Shown: one piece after another, positions 54,343 to 63,955 of the stretch | Layout of the letters: each line of letters opens with the position of its first letter | How positions within the stretch are numbered: position 1 is the stretch's first letter | Source: Bactericera cockerelli | Lineage: Eukaryota; Arthropoda; Insecta; Hemiptera; Triozidae | Reading direction: 5' to 3' | NCBI GenBank assembly: GCA_024516035.1 | Contig: CM044964.1 | Coordinates: 25,452,867-25,516,866 of the forward strand | DNA: 64,000 nucleotides | Notes under the pieces: generated by a model | Databases searched by the model: none | What the model saw: the letters and a program-made list of their open reading frames with translations, nothing else | Told to the model about the DNA's origin: nothing | Translations under genes and position numbers: made by a program

Positions 54343-55505
54343 CAAAATGATAATCAATAGTTGAATTTTATTATAAAATTTTAACCGGAATAGCACGAAC
54401 ATATTTACATGTTTGGGGCATTTGATTGGTTTTTTGGGGCATTTGATTGGTTCAGATGTCAGAACCATCCGTTTATCCACAAATAACCAAGTCCAAGACT
54501 CGGTTCTGATGTTTATTTACGTTTTCAGAGTAACAGTAGATAGACAGTTCATATTATTATGATTGTTTGCTCTGTTCCGTTTAAAAATGTATAATAAAAT
54601 TTGATAATTAATGTCCATGTATTTTTCAACGATAAATTCAATGGTTCTATGTTCAGATTTCTGGGACCTATACTCATTCAGATCCTGCGATTTTGACATT
54701 TCTCTAGGAAAGAAAAATCTAGTTTGCCAAATTTGTCAAATTTCGTTATCTATTTCCTAGATTTATTTGTCTTTCTTTCTCTCGTTCTTCCTTAAAGTTC
54801 AATGGTTGTAATCTCCACCCTACAGAACTAGCACTTGAAAGGTTGCGGATTAGAAAAAAGAAAGAAAAAAAAATATTGCGTGAAAATCAAAATTTTTCAA
54901 AATTAATTTTTAGATCTTCCTTAGAAGTTTAATGACGTGCTTTGGCGGGTTGAAAATTGCCGAAAAAGAAATATATATTGTATTTTTTTGTGCAAAAAAT
55001 CTCTCACAGAACTGAGTATCAGCAATTCTGCCTTGTACCAAGTTCAATGACCTGCACTCTCTCTCTCTCTGAGAGTAGAGATCATCAGTGCACAGCTCTG
55101 ACTATGAAGAATGGTTGGAACACAGGAAAATTTCTCTTTAGATCTGGTAAATGGTATTCTCTTTAGATCTGGTAATTCTGGTAAATAAAAGTAATTGCTC
55201 ATTCTTTCTAGTTGTATGTTGGAATATATTCATCAGTGAAGTTTACAAGAATAGATAGTGAATAAAAAAAGAAAGGTTTCATTTATTATTATTTTAAACT
55301 ACGATGGCCTCAGTGGAGGTTGATATTATGTATCTTCTAATGTAAAATGATTCGTGTGTGTCCATTTTCCAAAATGAGTTTTTAAATGAGCCTAGTCTAT
55401 TGAGCTGAAGTTTAGTATGTTTCTTAAAGAGTTATTTAGATTTTCAAAATTAATAATATATCCATTTTTTATAAGTTGAGCTTCTTCAAACTCAAATCTG
55501 GCCGT
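54343..55505. other. No gene seen
   Basis: AT-rich DNA. TTTGGGGCATTTGATTGG is tandemly doubled at 54413-54451, and TTTAGATCTGGTAA at 55137-55175. ORFs are short. Confidence 0.4.
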
Positions 55506-55509
55506 CCCT

Positions 55510-55560
55510 CACTAAAGGGCGGGGTTATTGCCTTTAGCAATCTCTTCCACCAAATCCCTA
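55510..55560 (-). mobile_element. LINE G 3' core
   Basis: AAAGGGCGGGGTTATTGCC, TTTAGCAATCTCTTCCACC. Confidence 0.55.
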
Positions 55561-55860
55561 AGCAAAGAATCGATTTGTTTGGCCATTTTTTTTTTTTTAT
55601 TGTTTTTATCCTTCGCAAATTAATGAAAAAGAATTCAACCTTTCGCGTCGCAACATAGAGTTGATTACATAATCGCTACATATTTGTGTATTTCATGGTC
55701 ATAATTATGAAGTGGAAATAGTGCGTAATATATCAAATTAACTATCAATGCATAGGAATAGGAAACTACTTAATATTTTTCTCTCACCAGGACGGCCATG
55801 CCCTCGTGAACGCACCACACGGCAACGCGGCTAGTTATAGATAAATATTTATGTACATAA

Positions 55861-55922
55861 CCTAAGCAGTTTGATCGATAAGGCGGCGGACTTGTAATCT
55901 GGAGGTCGGCGGTTCAAGTTCC
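55861..55922 (+). mobile_element. SINE A head
   Basis: GTTTGATCGATAAGGCGGC to GGCGGTTCAAGTTCC only. Confidence 0.7.
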
Positions 55923-55925
55923 ATA

Positions 55926-56828
55926 TTCATCAAAATATCTTGAGAATTATTAAAGACAAATCAACAATTTGTTGTTGAAAAATAGTAAGACGAATTGAGA
56001 GAGAGGTAATTTCCTCTACTATTCTTCCCTCTTTACAAACCAGACTGAAAGTCAAAAACAATAAAATTACAATTTGTAGAAATCGTGAGTATAAATACCA
56101 GATGTACCTACTTGATTTTATTTCTATAATACGCCTACTTACTATTGAGTTATGCAATCTCAATACAATTTTAATATGCTCCAAAGAACCAGTTTATCTA
56201 CTCTGTCCACCATTTTTTTACCTCCTTGAATAGATGTGAAGCGAGCAACCAATATTTCATAGATTTTTGGGATAGTTGAGAAGTTAGCCACTATTTTAAT
56301 TTAATTTTATTTTGTAAACAAAAGCACGAGGCAAGAGTAGAGGATCAGGATCCTGTGATCGTGGAAATTCTATTTTCTCTTCAGTGAATATAAATCCAAC
56401 TTTTCTTATCTGAATATTCTGATCAAAAAAGGCAAAAGTAACAATCAAATCAAGCTAAAGTCGAGACACATCATAGATTTATAGAACAACTTTAAATTAA
56501 TTTACTTTTTTTCATGGTTGAGTGTTACTGACTGATCTGTCCAACATCAAGTCTTCATAAAGTTGGTAAAAGTGCTCTCTGAATCAGCTCATAAAATTCA
56601 CTGAGTACAATGGGGCTTATGAAGCGAGTGATGTAAGTAAAAAATGTATTCTTGTAACCAGGTGTTGGTGTGAGGCTAATTTCTAACTTGTTGGGTGCTT
56701 GGTTCACAACATCTTTTGGTTGAGACACCTTGGTTCTTTACACCTGTTGAATATTCTGCTCTCAACGCCTTGTTTTACAGCAAACTGTTGGTGAACAGAA
56801 ATATGACATCAACATTACCCTGTACTCC
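55926..56828. other. No gene seen; possible LINE 3' flank
   Basis: AT-rich. The part nearest 56828 lies downstream (minus strand) of the retrotransposon stop codon and may be its 3'UTR. Confidence 0.35.
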
Positions 56829-57100
56829 CTATATTGCAAACTTACTTACTTTACGAGACCGGGCCATCAATTGCCTATGTATAGTTTCTTGCCAATAACG
56901 GGTGACTTCTACTGCCTGGTTGTTGGCTTTTAGAAGATCTTGTGTGTTACATTTTGTTGGAAACTTTGGACAGACCAGGAAATGTTACATGGTTTGGATG
57001 GAGCCACATTCACATTTGCCATCTTCTGATAGTTTCCATAATGCAAACAGGACCATGCAACACTGGTGTCTCTGTGTCTTATGGCTACACATGGTATCTG
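56829..57100 (-). pseudogene. Non-LTR retrotransposon C-terminal zinc-finger fragment (part 1)
   Basis: On the minus strand one frame reads LFALWKLSEDGKCECG, then IQTM, a stop (TAA, 56985-56987), HFLVCP, and KANNQAVEVTRYWQETIHR to a TAG at 56829-56831. The pattern CxCG-x3-QTM-x-H-x3-C is the C-terminal finger commonly seen in animal endonuclease/RT proteins (family knowledge). The frame is interrupted at 57100 by the hAT element and resumes at 59196. Confidence 0.7.
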
Positions 57101-59187
57101 CAGTGGCGGCTCCTGACTTCAAGACTAGGTGAAGACAAATTATACCCAGAAGTATTGAAAAAATAAAATTATTAATTTATCAGATCTTAGTTCTTATGGT
57201 CTCATAAACACAGCCCATTGTATGTGATGGCTGTTTCCCTGCAGAGCATGATTTTCTCTCATACCAGTTTTGCGTCATATAAGTTTTTATAGGTACTTTT
57301 TTTGGAGAACACTTGGTACTTATTAAATAAACAAGGCCAGCAGAACAATTTGTCAACACTTGAGCTGGTACACAGCCATTCAGGCTTGAACTGTATGGCT
57401 GTGGGGCAGGCATTTGCTTTACTTTTTTAGTGGTGGTTCTAGTAATTGGAGAAATTGGACATCCAGTAATCATAATATCTTTCTTATCCTCATTACTTCT
57501 TAATCTGAATGGGGTTACTTTTAATGTTTGAACCCCATGATTTTGTGGGAATCTCATTGTTTCTTTGAAATATTGTTATTAATTATTCATCTTAATAAAA
57601 AATATTTATTCATCTTAATAAAAAATATATACTAAAAGTTGGTAAAAAAGAATTAAAATAAAAATATTAGGATTATACCTCAGTAGATAGGTATAGGTAC
57701 AACATTTTAAAGAGGGGTTAGAACTGGGAAGGAAAGAAAGTTAGTTGAAGACTAAAAATTACAATCCAAAACTGGAAGAAAATCCACCACCAGATTACAA
57801 AATAAATCTAAGAAAACATACTTACTACAGATATAAAATCAGCTTAAATTTGGGTTACCATTGATGTTTAAATGACTATTAATTATGAAAAACACAGATA
57901 TTGCCTTATAATTTTAAGTACTTCACTGGAAGCTGTGTGCTTAGCTACCTGCAACCTGCATAATTATAATGTTATTTCTGACACTGAAAGAAGTACATAG
58001 CTACTTCATATTCAACTTATTATGAAAAGCACAGGTCAGATCAGGTAGGAATAATGTTTCTATCCTGTATCAAATACTGGGAAATAACTTTATTAACTAG
58101 TTACACCAATTAAAAGTCACTTGATTACCGTTGAAAAGATTTGAAAATAATATAATAAAATTTAAAAAGTGTTTTGTTTACATTCTAAAGATAAGAGATA
58201 CAATGTTGCCAAGTTAATTTCATAGCTAAATTTCTACAAACTTCAAGAGCTATATTTTAAAAGAAATGCCTCAAATCATGTAAGACGTATTTATTTATTT
58301 TAAATACTACACCGCCTGAACAGAATTTTCTCTTGAGAATTTCATTTCAACACGTCTAATTTCATGATTTTTTTTTAAAGTGGTTCCATAGCCAGGATCT
58401 TAAACAGGACCACCATTGTCCCTATTTAAATACGAGATTATCTTATTAGGCTCAATTTCGGTAACTACATTAAATAATTATTTCCGAGATTTGACTTCAA
58501 TCGAGATGTCCTTTTTAAGACTTTAGTTGACAAGATACATAAGTAGTTAAAATTTATTGGTATCGGCTATCGTTTAGTAACTATGTACAAAACTAGAACC
58601 CAAAAAATGAGAAATAATATCCAAAATTCCTGAAACAAAATCCCGCTTTCCTAACGCCTACGTTAATTTTTTTTTTTTTTTTTAATATTACAAGATTGTG
58701 CTAGATTATGGGAGGCTAAATCATTGACTGGTTCCCTAGGTCTGGCATAATGCTACTGGCAACAATGTAATATCAAAAACACATGACATCGCACATGGTA
58801 TGTGGCTTCGTGACATTTCGTATGAAGTCGTGTAGATATTGTAAAATGAATACAACTGAAGACGGTCTTCACTAGCAGACTACATAGATATAGTTGTTGC
58901 CTAATATTTCATGATACCTACTTGGAAATACTCAACTCTGATTGGTTGATTCAAGGACAACTGAAGACAATTGCGAATTGTCTTCACATTTGGTGTTCTC
59001 CTTGGAAAGTAACATGAAATGTTAAGCAGCATTGATCTATTTTACACAAAGCTTACTCTTTTTTTTTTTTTTTTTTTTCTTTGAGTTGGATCAATTGTGC
59101 CATGTTCAAGGGATTATGAGTAGTGTTTTCACTGTTCAAAATTAGGTGAAAATGTCTTCAGTGTCTTCACCCGACGAGCCGCCACTG
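57101..59187. mobile_element. 2087-bp hAT-type element
   Basis: The ends are CAGTGGCGGCTC on both sides (12 bp identical, inverted), then related GTGAAGACA-rich subterminal sequence. The perfect 8-bp target duplication GGTATCTG lies at 57093-57100 and 59188-59195; an 8-bp duplication with CAG...CTG ends is typical of hAT. Copies of GTCTTCA/TGAAGAC recur near both ends, especially 58856-59170, as expected of subterminal transposase sites. No transposase domain is recognisable. One 125-codon ORF lies inside on the minus strand. It sits in a retrotransposon remnant just upstream of RPF2. Confidence 0.85.
57180..57557 (-). CDS. Unrecognised 125-residue ORF inside the hAT element
   Basis: It starts with MRFPQNHGVQTLKVTPFRL and ends with SHTMGCVYETIRTKI. 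Residue use is protein-like (Cys, Trp, Pro and Tyr present, no low-complexity run), unlike the AT-driven ORFs nearby. It has no predicted membrane segment and no motif I recognise; it does not look like a hAT dimerisation domain. It may be a captured host exon, an accessory ORF of the element, or chance. Confidence 0.35.
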   Translation of the reverse strand: MRFPQNHGVQTLKVTPFRLRSNEDKKDIMITGCPISPITRTTTKKVKQMPAPQPYSSSLNGCVPAQVLTNCSAGLVYLISTKCSPKKVPIKTYMTQNWYERKSCSAGKQPSHTMGCVYETIRTKI

Positions 59188-59225
59188 GGTATCTGGGATA
59201 TTAGCAAATGTTTTAGTGTAGTCTT
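59188..59225 (-). pseudogene. Continuation of the interrupted retrotransposon fragment (part 2)
   Basis: With the hAT element and one 8-bp duplication ignored, the minus-strand frame continues from part 1 into this stretch for about a dozen codons until a TAA. This confirms that both parts belonged to one reading frame before the insertion. Confidence 0.55.
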
Positions 59226-59569
59226 AGTGGTGTATGTTGCTTTGTTGAAAAGTTATTGCCAAATTCCTTTTTTCCCATAGGTAGAGATGAATTTATTTCA
59301 CATAGTAGGTAATCAACAAAGAGACATCTAGAAATGGTATGTTATCTATCTATTTCCCAATAAGTTATCATTAGCTTAGGAGGTGTTAATTTGTACATTT
59401 AATTTATGTAAATAAAGTTATTATATTCAATTCAAGCCTGTTAGAGTAATGGGACTTCCTGTCTCGAGCCAACATTCTAAATAAAGCAATACTATACTAT
59501 ACTATACAATGTGACCATAATATCATGAATCTTAATATTGATAATTTATTCATTCTTTAAACATTTCAG
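59226..59569. other. RPF2 upstream sequence: N repeat, no exon 1 or promoter identified
   Basis: Contains repeat N at 59436-59516 (GTTAGAGTAATGGGACTTCC, CTGTCTCGAGCC, CTAAATAAAGC, then CTATA repeats). No ATG exon with a suitable donor was found; the first coding exon must lie here in a form I missed or upstream of the hAT element. Confidence 0.4.
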
Positions 59570-59863
59570 AAAACCAGCCTCGGCTAAAGGAAAGAAACAC
59601 ATTATCAATCGGGAGCCCAAAATCATAGAGAACCACAAACAAACATTATTCCTCCAAGGTCACAAAACATCCCCAATTGCAGTACAATGTCTGAAAGATT
59701 TCTACCATCTGAAAAAAACCTGATGGTAAAATGATGTCCCGTAAGAATGACATATTGCCATTTGAAGATGCTACACCAATTGAAGGCTTCTCTAAGAAAA
59801 ATGATGCATCCCTGTTTTGTTTTGCTTCTCACAACAAGAAACGACCAAATAATATTGTTCTAG
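59570..59863 (+). CDS. RPF2: RPF2 exon with frameshift (N-terminal region)
   Basis: Acceptor ACATTTCAG ends at 59569; donor GTAAGA starts at 59864. It encodes the N-terminal basic region and the start of the Brix domain. The first part reads in the frame of 59571 and ends at a TGA at 59721-59723. The second part reads one base later from about 59719 on. Six instead of seven A at 59712-59718 would join them, so this is either an indel error in a homopolymer or a real lesion. Confidence 0.9.
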
Positions 59864-62800
59864 GTAAGACCGTTTACATAGGTACATTAAATAGGCAACT
59901 TTTGATGAATGTTATAGATACCCTTAGTACTTAGGCAATAATCCCTCCCTTTTTAAGTAAGGTATGTGAATAATTTCTTTTAAAGGGATTACTACCACAA
60001 GGTTCTTACTTTAAATAATTATGTACTACTTACCTACACAAATCAATATGTACCTATTCCATTGTTAATGATTGCACTGAATTTGTTGCTTATATGAAAA
60101 CTAGTGAATCTTGAAATATTTTTCTTATTTAAAACTCTTTTTTGATTATTAAAAAAGAAAGAAAATAAATGAATCAAAAACCATTTTTTTCCACAGGTAG
60201 AATGTATGATTTCTCTCTACTTGATATGTTTGAGTTGGGCATTGAAAAATTCAAGGCCCTGTCCGAATTCCCCACCTCTAAGTTCTGTTACGGGGCTAAA
60301 CCCTGTCTGATATTCTCCGGGGAGCCATTTGAAATGAACCATGACTACAAGCGGTTGCAAAATATGTTTGTGGACTTTTTCCAGAGAGAGGTATGTATTA
60401 TTATTTATTTCTATAGTATACCATTATTTAGGTTCTGAGAAGGCAACAGTTTTCCAGGAGGGTAGATTTTGTATTACTACTATCTGTCTTCTTTCAATGG
60501 AAATAGAAGCTGGAATGTATGAGCCCATTTGTTGACATTACTACAAAGACTGCATGTTCAACATGCAGGCAATTTCTGAAATACTTAATATTATTATTTA
60601 ATTTTCAGGTTGTAAAAGGCATCCGGTTGCAAGGGATTGAGCATGTGGTCTCCTTCACTGCAGCTAATGAGAGAGTGTACATGAGAAGTTACAGGTGAGA
60701 ATATTTCCCTAGTAAATAATGAACTAGATACCTACAAATATTTTGAACTGAGTTTTTTCTTTTTAATTTTGGTTGAACATTGCTTTCAACTGCATGTGCA
60801 ATTGTACATGCCTCAATAGAGGTTTTACTCTCCATCTGCCATAAACTGACAAACATGCTACTCAATTTAAACTCACCCAGCCTAAGTAGGCCTGCGTGAA
60901 ATCAGTATCACAAGTGATCAAATTTGAGTTCCTAACCTTGCAGGTGACAGAACAAAAATTGGTGTATTCAACATGCTATCAACGCTGGCTGGAATTTGAG
61001 TCTAACTGTCCATTCAAAAAGGAACTGTATGCATGTGTTTTCATAGTGTTATTATGTCACAACCATAGTGGATAACACAGCATAACAAAAATCATTTTCC
61101 AATATCCTTATTCCTTATGGTGATACTGTCTCTGTTCCCCATCATACAAATCAGTACAATCAGAAATAGATACTCAGTTTTCCTCACGAGGTATGAGTTG
61201 ACCATAGTCATCCATGTAGGCAAAAAAAATTCCTGCCCTGCTGGATATTGAACCTAAGTCTCCATGTGTGCAAACCTTGGACTCTCCTTCACTTGGCTGC
61301 TGTAATTTTTTTTTTAACCAAATCTAATCTCCTACTTTTATTTTGCCTATTACCAAACCTACTTTGGATTGGCATTTGTTCCATGTCCTTTCCTTCCATA
61401 TCTTTCTATTAAGTGCGTCTTTTTTTCTCTCCAGTTCTTCTCCCTTAGATTTTCTTCAACTGTGTCTCTCCATCTCATATTTGGTCTCCCCGTCTTTATG
61501 TCTGTCCCAGTACCTCAGTGGTAAAGGCAGCACTCTGTGAATCCAGAGATTCCAGAGGTCGTGGGTTCGAAACCCAGCCGGACTATTTGACTACCTATTT
61601 AAAATTCTAAGAAAGTCACCTAAAAAATAATACAAGAAAAGAAAAGAAAAATAAGTTTGATCAACAGTAGAATCTCCTTGCAGGATCCTGCTCAAGAAGT
61701 CTGGTACCCGGACTCCCCGAGTGGAGCTAGAAGAGATTGGACCATCCGTTGACTTTGTACTCAGGCGAAACAAGCTGGCTTCGGAGGAGCTGTTCAAGTT
61801 GGCCTGCAAGAAACCTAGGGATCTGAAGGTGAGGAATTTGCGGAAGTTTTTTTGTTTCTGTTCATTTCTATGATGATACCGTGTTGAAAATTTCAATGAA
61901 ATTACTGAAGTGAATTCAACAAAATTTTGTGGACTTTAGGGAGACATTGTTTTTTTGTCCCATTTTAAATTTATCAACTTTGGACTGGTGGTTCTTGGAG
62001 GTAAAGACCTTGAGCCTGACTTTATAATTATTTGCTTATATCTCCTAAACCATACCTACACTCAATTTTGTGTATTAGCGTTTTTCATAGGTATTACATA
62101 TTTATTTTTCTCTCCCTCCTCAGCCCAGAATTTTATTTTCCATTTTATTAAAAATCATTTCTCACTTCCATGAATTTCTAATATTAGATTCCGATTTCTA
62201 ATGATATTTGATCTAAAACAATTTGTTTTTTTGCTCCAATTTCAATTTTTCATATTTCTGGATGTTTTGTAACCTCCTGAGCAACTTTGGTTTTCTGTCT
62301 GTCCGTCAATCTGTTAAATATAGTGGCTGGCAAATTTAGTGGATTGCGTAGGTTTTTTTCTCATATAATTTGTGTATTTCTTGTCGGACAAAAACATTTT
62401 GAACTATGTGATGTTCACACCTGATGTTTTTTTAATATATAACTTTTTCTTTCCTTGGTCCTAACAAACAAAATTCAAAGTCCATACCTTCTAGGAGAAA
62501 TTAAATTCAAAATCCCAAACCATAGACTAAGACCAAACCCTGCCCTTCTTTTTGAACCACCAAAACTGCATATCAAATCCCCCATCGCATTAGCTATGAT
62601 TCTATACAATGAAAAACTAGAAAAGCCACCATTATTCTTGTAGAATTTAATATTCACCACACAACCCCTTTGTCAGTTATTGCATGCCAAAAATGTTTTT
62701 CAATTTGGTGTGTGTAGAAACTGTAGACAGTACTTGAAAAAAAAAGTTTTTTTCTTTCTAGGCTTTTTTAATTTATTTATATTTATTACGGATATGAATA

Positions 62801-63207
62801 TAAAATTTCTTCTCCCTCTTCAGGCCAAGAAGGTTCAAAAGTTTTTTTTCTTTTTAGATTTTTTTTTTAATTTATTTATATTTATTACGGATATGAATAT
62901 AAAATTTCTTCTCCCTCTTCAGGCCAAGAAGGTTCAAAAGTTTTTTTCTTTTAATTTTTTTTTTTTACATTTATTTATATTTATTACGGATATGAACGTA
63001 AAATTTCTTCTCCCTCTTCAGGCCAAGAAGGTTCAGAACGTGAAGCGGGACGCGTTCGCCAACAAGCTGGGCCGCGTGCATCTCACCAAGATGAGCATGG
63101 AGAAGCTGCAGACGCGCAAGATGAAGGGACTGAAGAAGTCGTACGCAGACCGGAAGAAGGAGAGGAGTGATAGGACGGCGAGGCGAGCCGCGAGTGGGAA
63201 GAAGTGA
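59570..63207 (+). CDS. RPF2: Ribosome production factor 2 homolog (Brix domain), 5 visible exons, first exon not found
   Basis: Nucleolar factor of the Brix family. In well-studied eukaryotes RPF2 works with RRS1 to bring 5S rRNA, RPL5 and RPL11 into the pre-60S particle (family knowledge). Exons: 59570-59863, 60197-60390, 60609-60694, 61684-61828 and 63022-63207, all with AG acceptors and GT donors and matching phases (1, 0, 2, 0). About 301 residues are visible against roughly 305 for the family, so a short N-terminal exon is missing. Landmarks in order are NREPKIIENHK, SHNKKRPNNIVLG, DMFELGIEKFKAL, LLKKSGTRTPRVELEEIGPS, the basic KLQTRKMKGLKK and a lysine/arginine-rich tail. The first visible codon is completed by two bases from the missing exon. 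An A7 run at 59712-59718 breaks the frame by +1. No AATAAA is seen after the stop; a minisatellite occupies that place. Confidence 0.95.
60197..60390 (+). CDS. RPF2: RPF2 exon (Brix domain, central)
   Basis: Acceptor TTTCCACAG, donor GTATGT. The exon completes the split Gly codon of the previous exon and encodes RMYDFSLLDMFELGIEKF and on to FVDFFQRE, ending on a codon boundary. The preceding intron is 333 bp. Confidence 0.93.
60609..60694 (+). CDS. RPF2: RPF2 exon (Brix domain)
   Basis: Acceptor ATTTTCAG, donor GTGAGA. It encodes VVKGIRLQGIEHVVSFTAA through YMRSY and ends two bases into an Arg codon. The preceding intron is 218 bp and holds no clear repeat. Confidence 0.92.
60765..61000 (-). 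mobile_element. E-body element in RPF2 intron
   Basis: TTTTGGTTGAACATTGCTTT, CTCACCCAGCCTAAGTAGG, GTATCACAAGTGATC and CATGCTATCAACGCTGGCTGG. Confidence 0.6.
61030..61308 (-). mobile_element. SINE P in RPF2 intron
   Basis: GTGTTATTATGTCACAACCA, TTTTCCTCACGAGGTATGAG, then a decayed head (GCTGGATATTGAACC, CTCCATGTGTGC). Confidence 0.6.
61340..61505 (+). mobile_element. Repeat M in RPF2 intron
   Basis: TTTTGCCTATTACCAAACC, ACTTTGGATTGGCATTTG and CTCATATTTGGTCTCCCCG. Confidence 0.5.
61503..61583 (+). mobile_element. SINE C head in RPF2 intron
   Basis: GTCCCAGTACCTCAGTGG, GGTCGTGGGTTCGAAACCC, AGCCGGAC; truncated after the head, about 100 bp before the exon. Confidence 0.75.
61684..61828 (+). CDS. 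RPF2: RPF2 exon (most conserved Brix segment)
   Basis: Acceptor CTTGCAG, donor GTGAGG. It completes the split Arg codon and encodes ILLKKSGTRTPRVELEEIGP, the part that best identifies the family, then VLRRNKLASEELFKLACKKP. It ends on a codon boundary. Confidence 0.94.
62160..62330 (-). mobile_element. Element H in RPF2 intron
   Basis: ATTTCTAATATTAGATTCCG, TTTTTTGCTCCAATTTCAA, TTTTCTGTCTGTCCGTC; reverse 3' part with an eroded hairpin. Confidence 0.55.
62755..63021 (+). repeat. Threefold 99-bp tandem duplication of intron end plus exon start
   Basis: The polypyrimidine tract, the acceptor CCCTCTTCAG and the first 18 exon bases (AKKVQK) occur three times, with exon starts at 62824, 62923 and 63022, exactly 99 bp apart. 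The first two copies run from exon start straight back into T-rich intron. The 99-bp period preserves frame and no stop lies between copies, so an upstream acceptor would add 33 or 66 residues in frame. Which acceptor is used cannot be told from sequence. Confidence 0.85.
63022..63207 (+). CDS. RPF2: RPF2 terminal exon (basic tail) and stop
   Basis: It follows CCCTCTTCAG and encodes AKKVQNVKRDAF, then KLQTRKMKGLKK and a K/R-rich tail ending at TGA 63205-63207. The exon is markedly GC-richer than its intron. Two upstream copies of its first 18 bases, each with its own acceptor, lie at 62824 and 62923. The stop codon sits in the first monomer of the downstream minisatellite. Confidence 0.92.
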   Translation, partial: AKKVQNVKRDAFANKLGRVHLTKMSMEKLQTRKMKGLKKSYADRKKERSDRTARRAASGKK

Positions 63208-63731
63208 GAGGGGCGAGGAAGTGAAGAGGATGAAGAAGTGAAAGGGGCGAGGAAGTGAAGAGGATGAATAATTGAAGAGATTGAAGAAGTGAGAGGGGCG
63301 AGGAAGTGAAGAGGATGAAGAAGTGAAAGGGGCGAGGAAGTGAAGAGGATGAAGAATTGAAGAGATTGAAGAAGTGAGAGGGGCGAGGAAGTGAAGAGGA
63401 TGAAGAAGTGAAAGGGGCGAGGAAGTGAAGAGGATGAAGAATTGAAGAGATTGAAGAAGTGAGAGGGGCGAGGAAGTGAAGAGGATGAAGAATTGAAGAG
63501 ATTGAAGAAGTGAGAGGGGTGAGGAAGTGAAGAGGATGAATAATTTAAGAGATTGAAGAAGTGAGAGGGGTGAGGAAGTGAAGAGGATGAATAATTTAAG
63601 AGATTGAAGAAGTGAGAGGGGCGAGGAAGTGAAGAGGATGAAGAAGTGAAAGGGGCGAGGAAGTGAAGAGGATGAAGAATTGAAGAGATTGAAGAAGTGA
63701 GAGGGGTGAGGAAGTGAAGAGGATGAATAAT
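63201..63731 (+). repeat. 17-bp minisatellite with 85-bp higher-order unit, starting in the RPF2 stop codon
   Basis: Monomers such as GAAGTGAGAGGGGCGAG and GAAGTGAAGAGGATGAA (17 bp each) are arranged in higher-order units of up to five monomers (85 bp). The first monomer contains the RPF2 stop. A long minus-strand ORF across it is a by-product of the repeat. The array resumes after the MITE at 63960 and continues to the window end. Confidence 0.9.
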
Positions 63732-63735
63732 TTAA

Positions 63736-63955
63736 CACGTATGAGATGGCGTGCCCACGTTTTGGGTCACGTTTTTTTTTCAATTTCCCTTGTAACGTGA
63801 CCCACCGGTGGGCACAGATAATGCAATTTTTAATATATTTTTGTACTCGCCCGTCCCAATTTTTTTTTTTTTTTTTATCATATCTGGAACACATACCCTA
63901 ATTTGAAGCCGTCCCAGCGTATAAACTATAGAAAAAAGGACCCGTCTCATACGTG
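63736..63955. mobile_element. 220-bp MITE with TTAA target duplication (piggyBac-like)
   Basis: It is flanked by TTAA at 63732-63735 and 63956-63959. The terminal inverted repeats begin CACGTATGAGA, identical for 11 bases, and match at 14 of 16. A subterminal inverted pair (GTGCCCAC / GTGGGCAC with GGGTCACG / CGTGACCC) lies at 63751-63818. There is no ORF. TTAA duplication is the piggyBac hallmark; the superfamily call is inference. The target is a minisatellite monomer containing TTAA, so the empty site can be seen in neighbouring monomers. Confidence 0.85.

Larger units (their letters stand above)
60695..61683 (+). other. RPF2 intron composed of four repeats
   Basis: This 989-bp intron holds, in order, an E-body SINE piece (60765-61000), a minus-strand P SINE (61030-61308), an M repeat (61340-61505) and a plus-strand C SINE head (61503-61583). 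Little unique sequence remains, so its length comes from insertions. Confidence 0.75.

Noticed and set aside
62680..63207. A 175-codon plus ORF as an independent gene
   Set aside because: It is the RPF2 last exon extended upstream through intron by the in-frame 99-bp duplication.
62971..63894. 307-codon minus-strand ORF
   Set aside because: It is antisense to the RPF2 last exon and runs through the 17-bp minisatellite and the MITE; its Ser/Leu/Phe repeats mirror the array.
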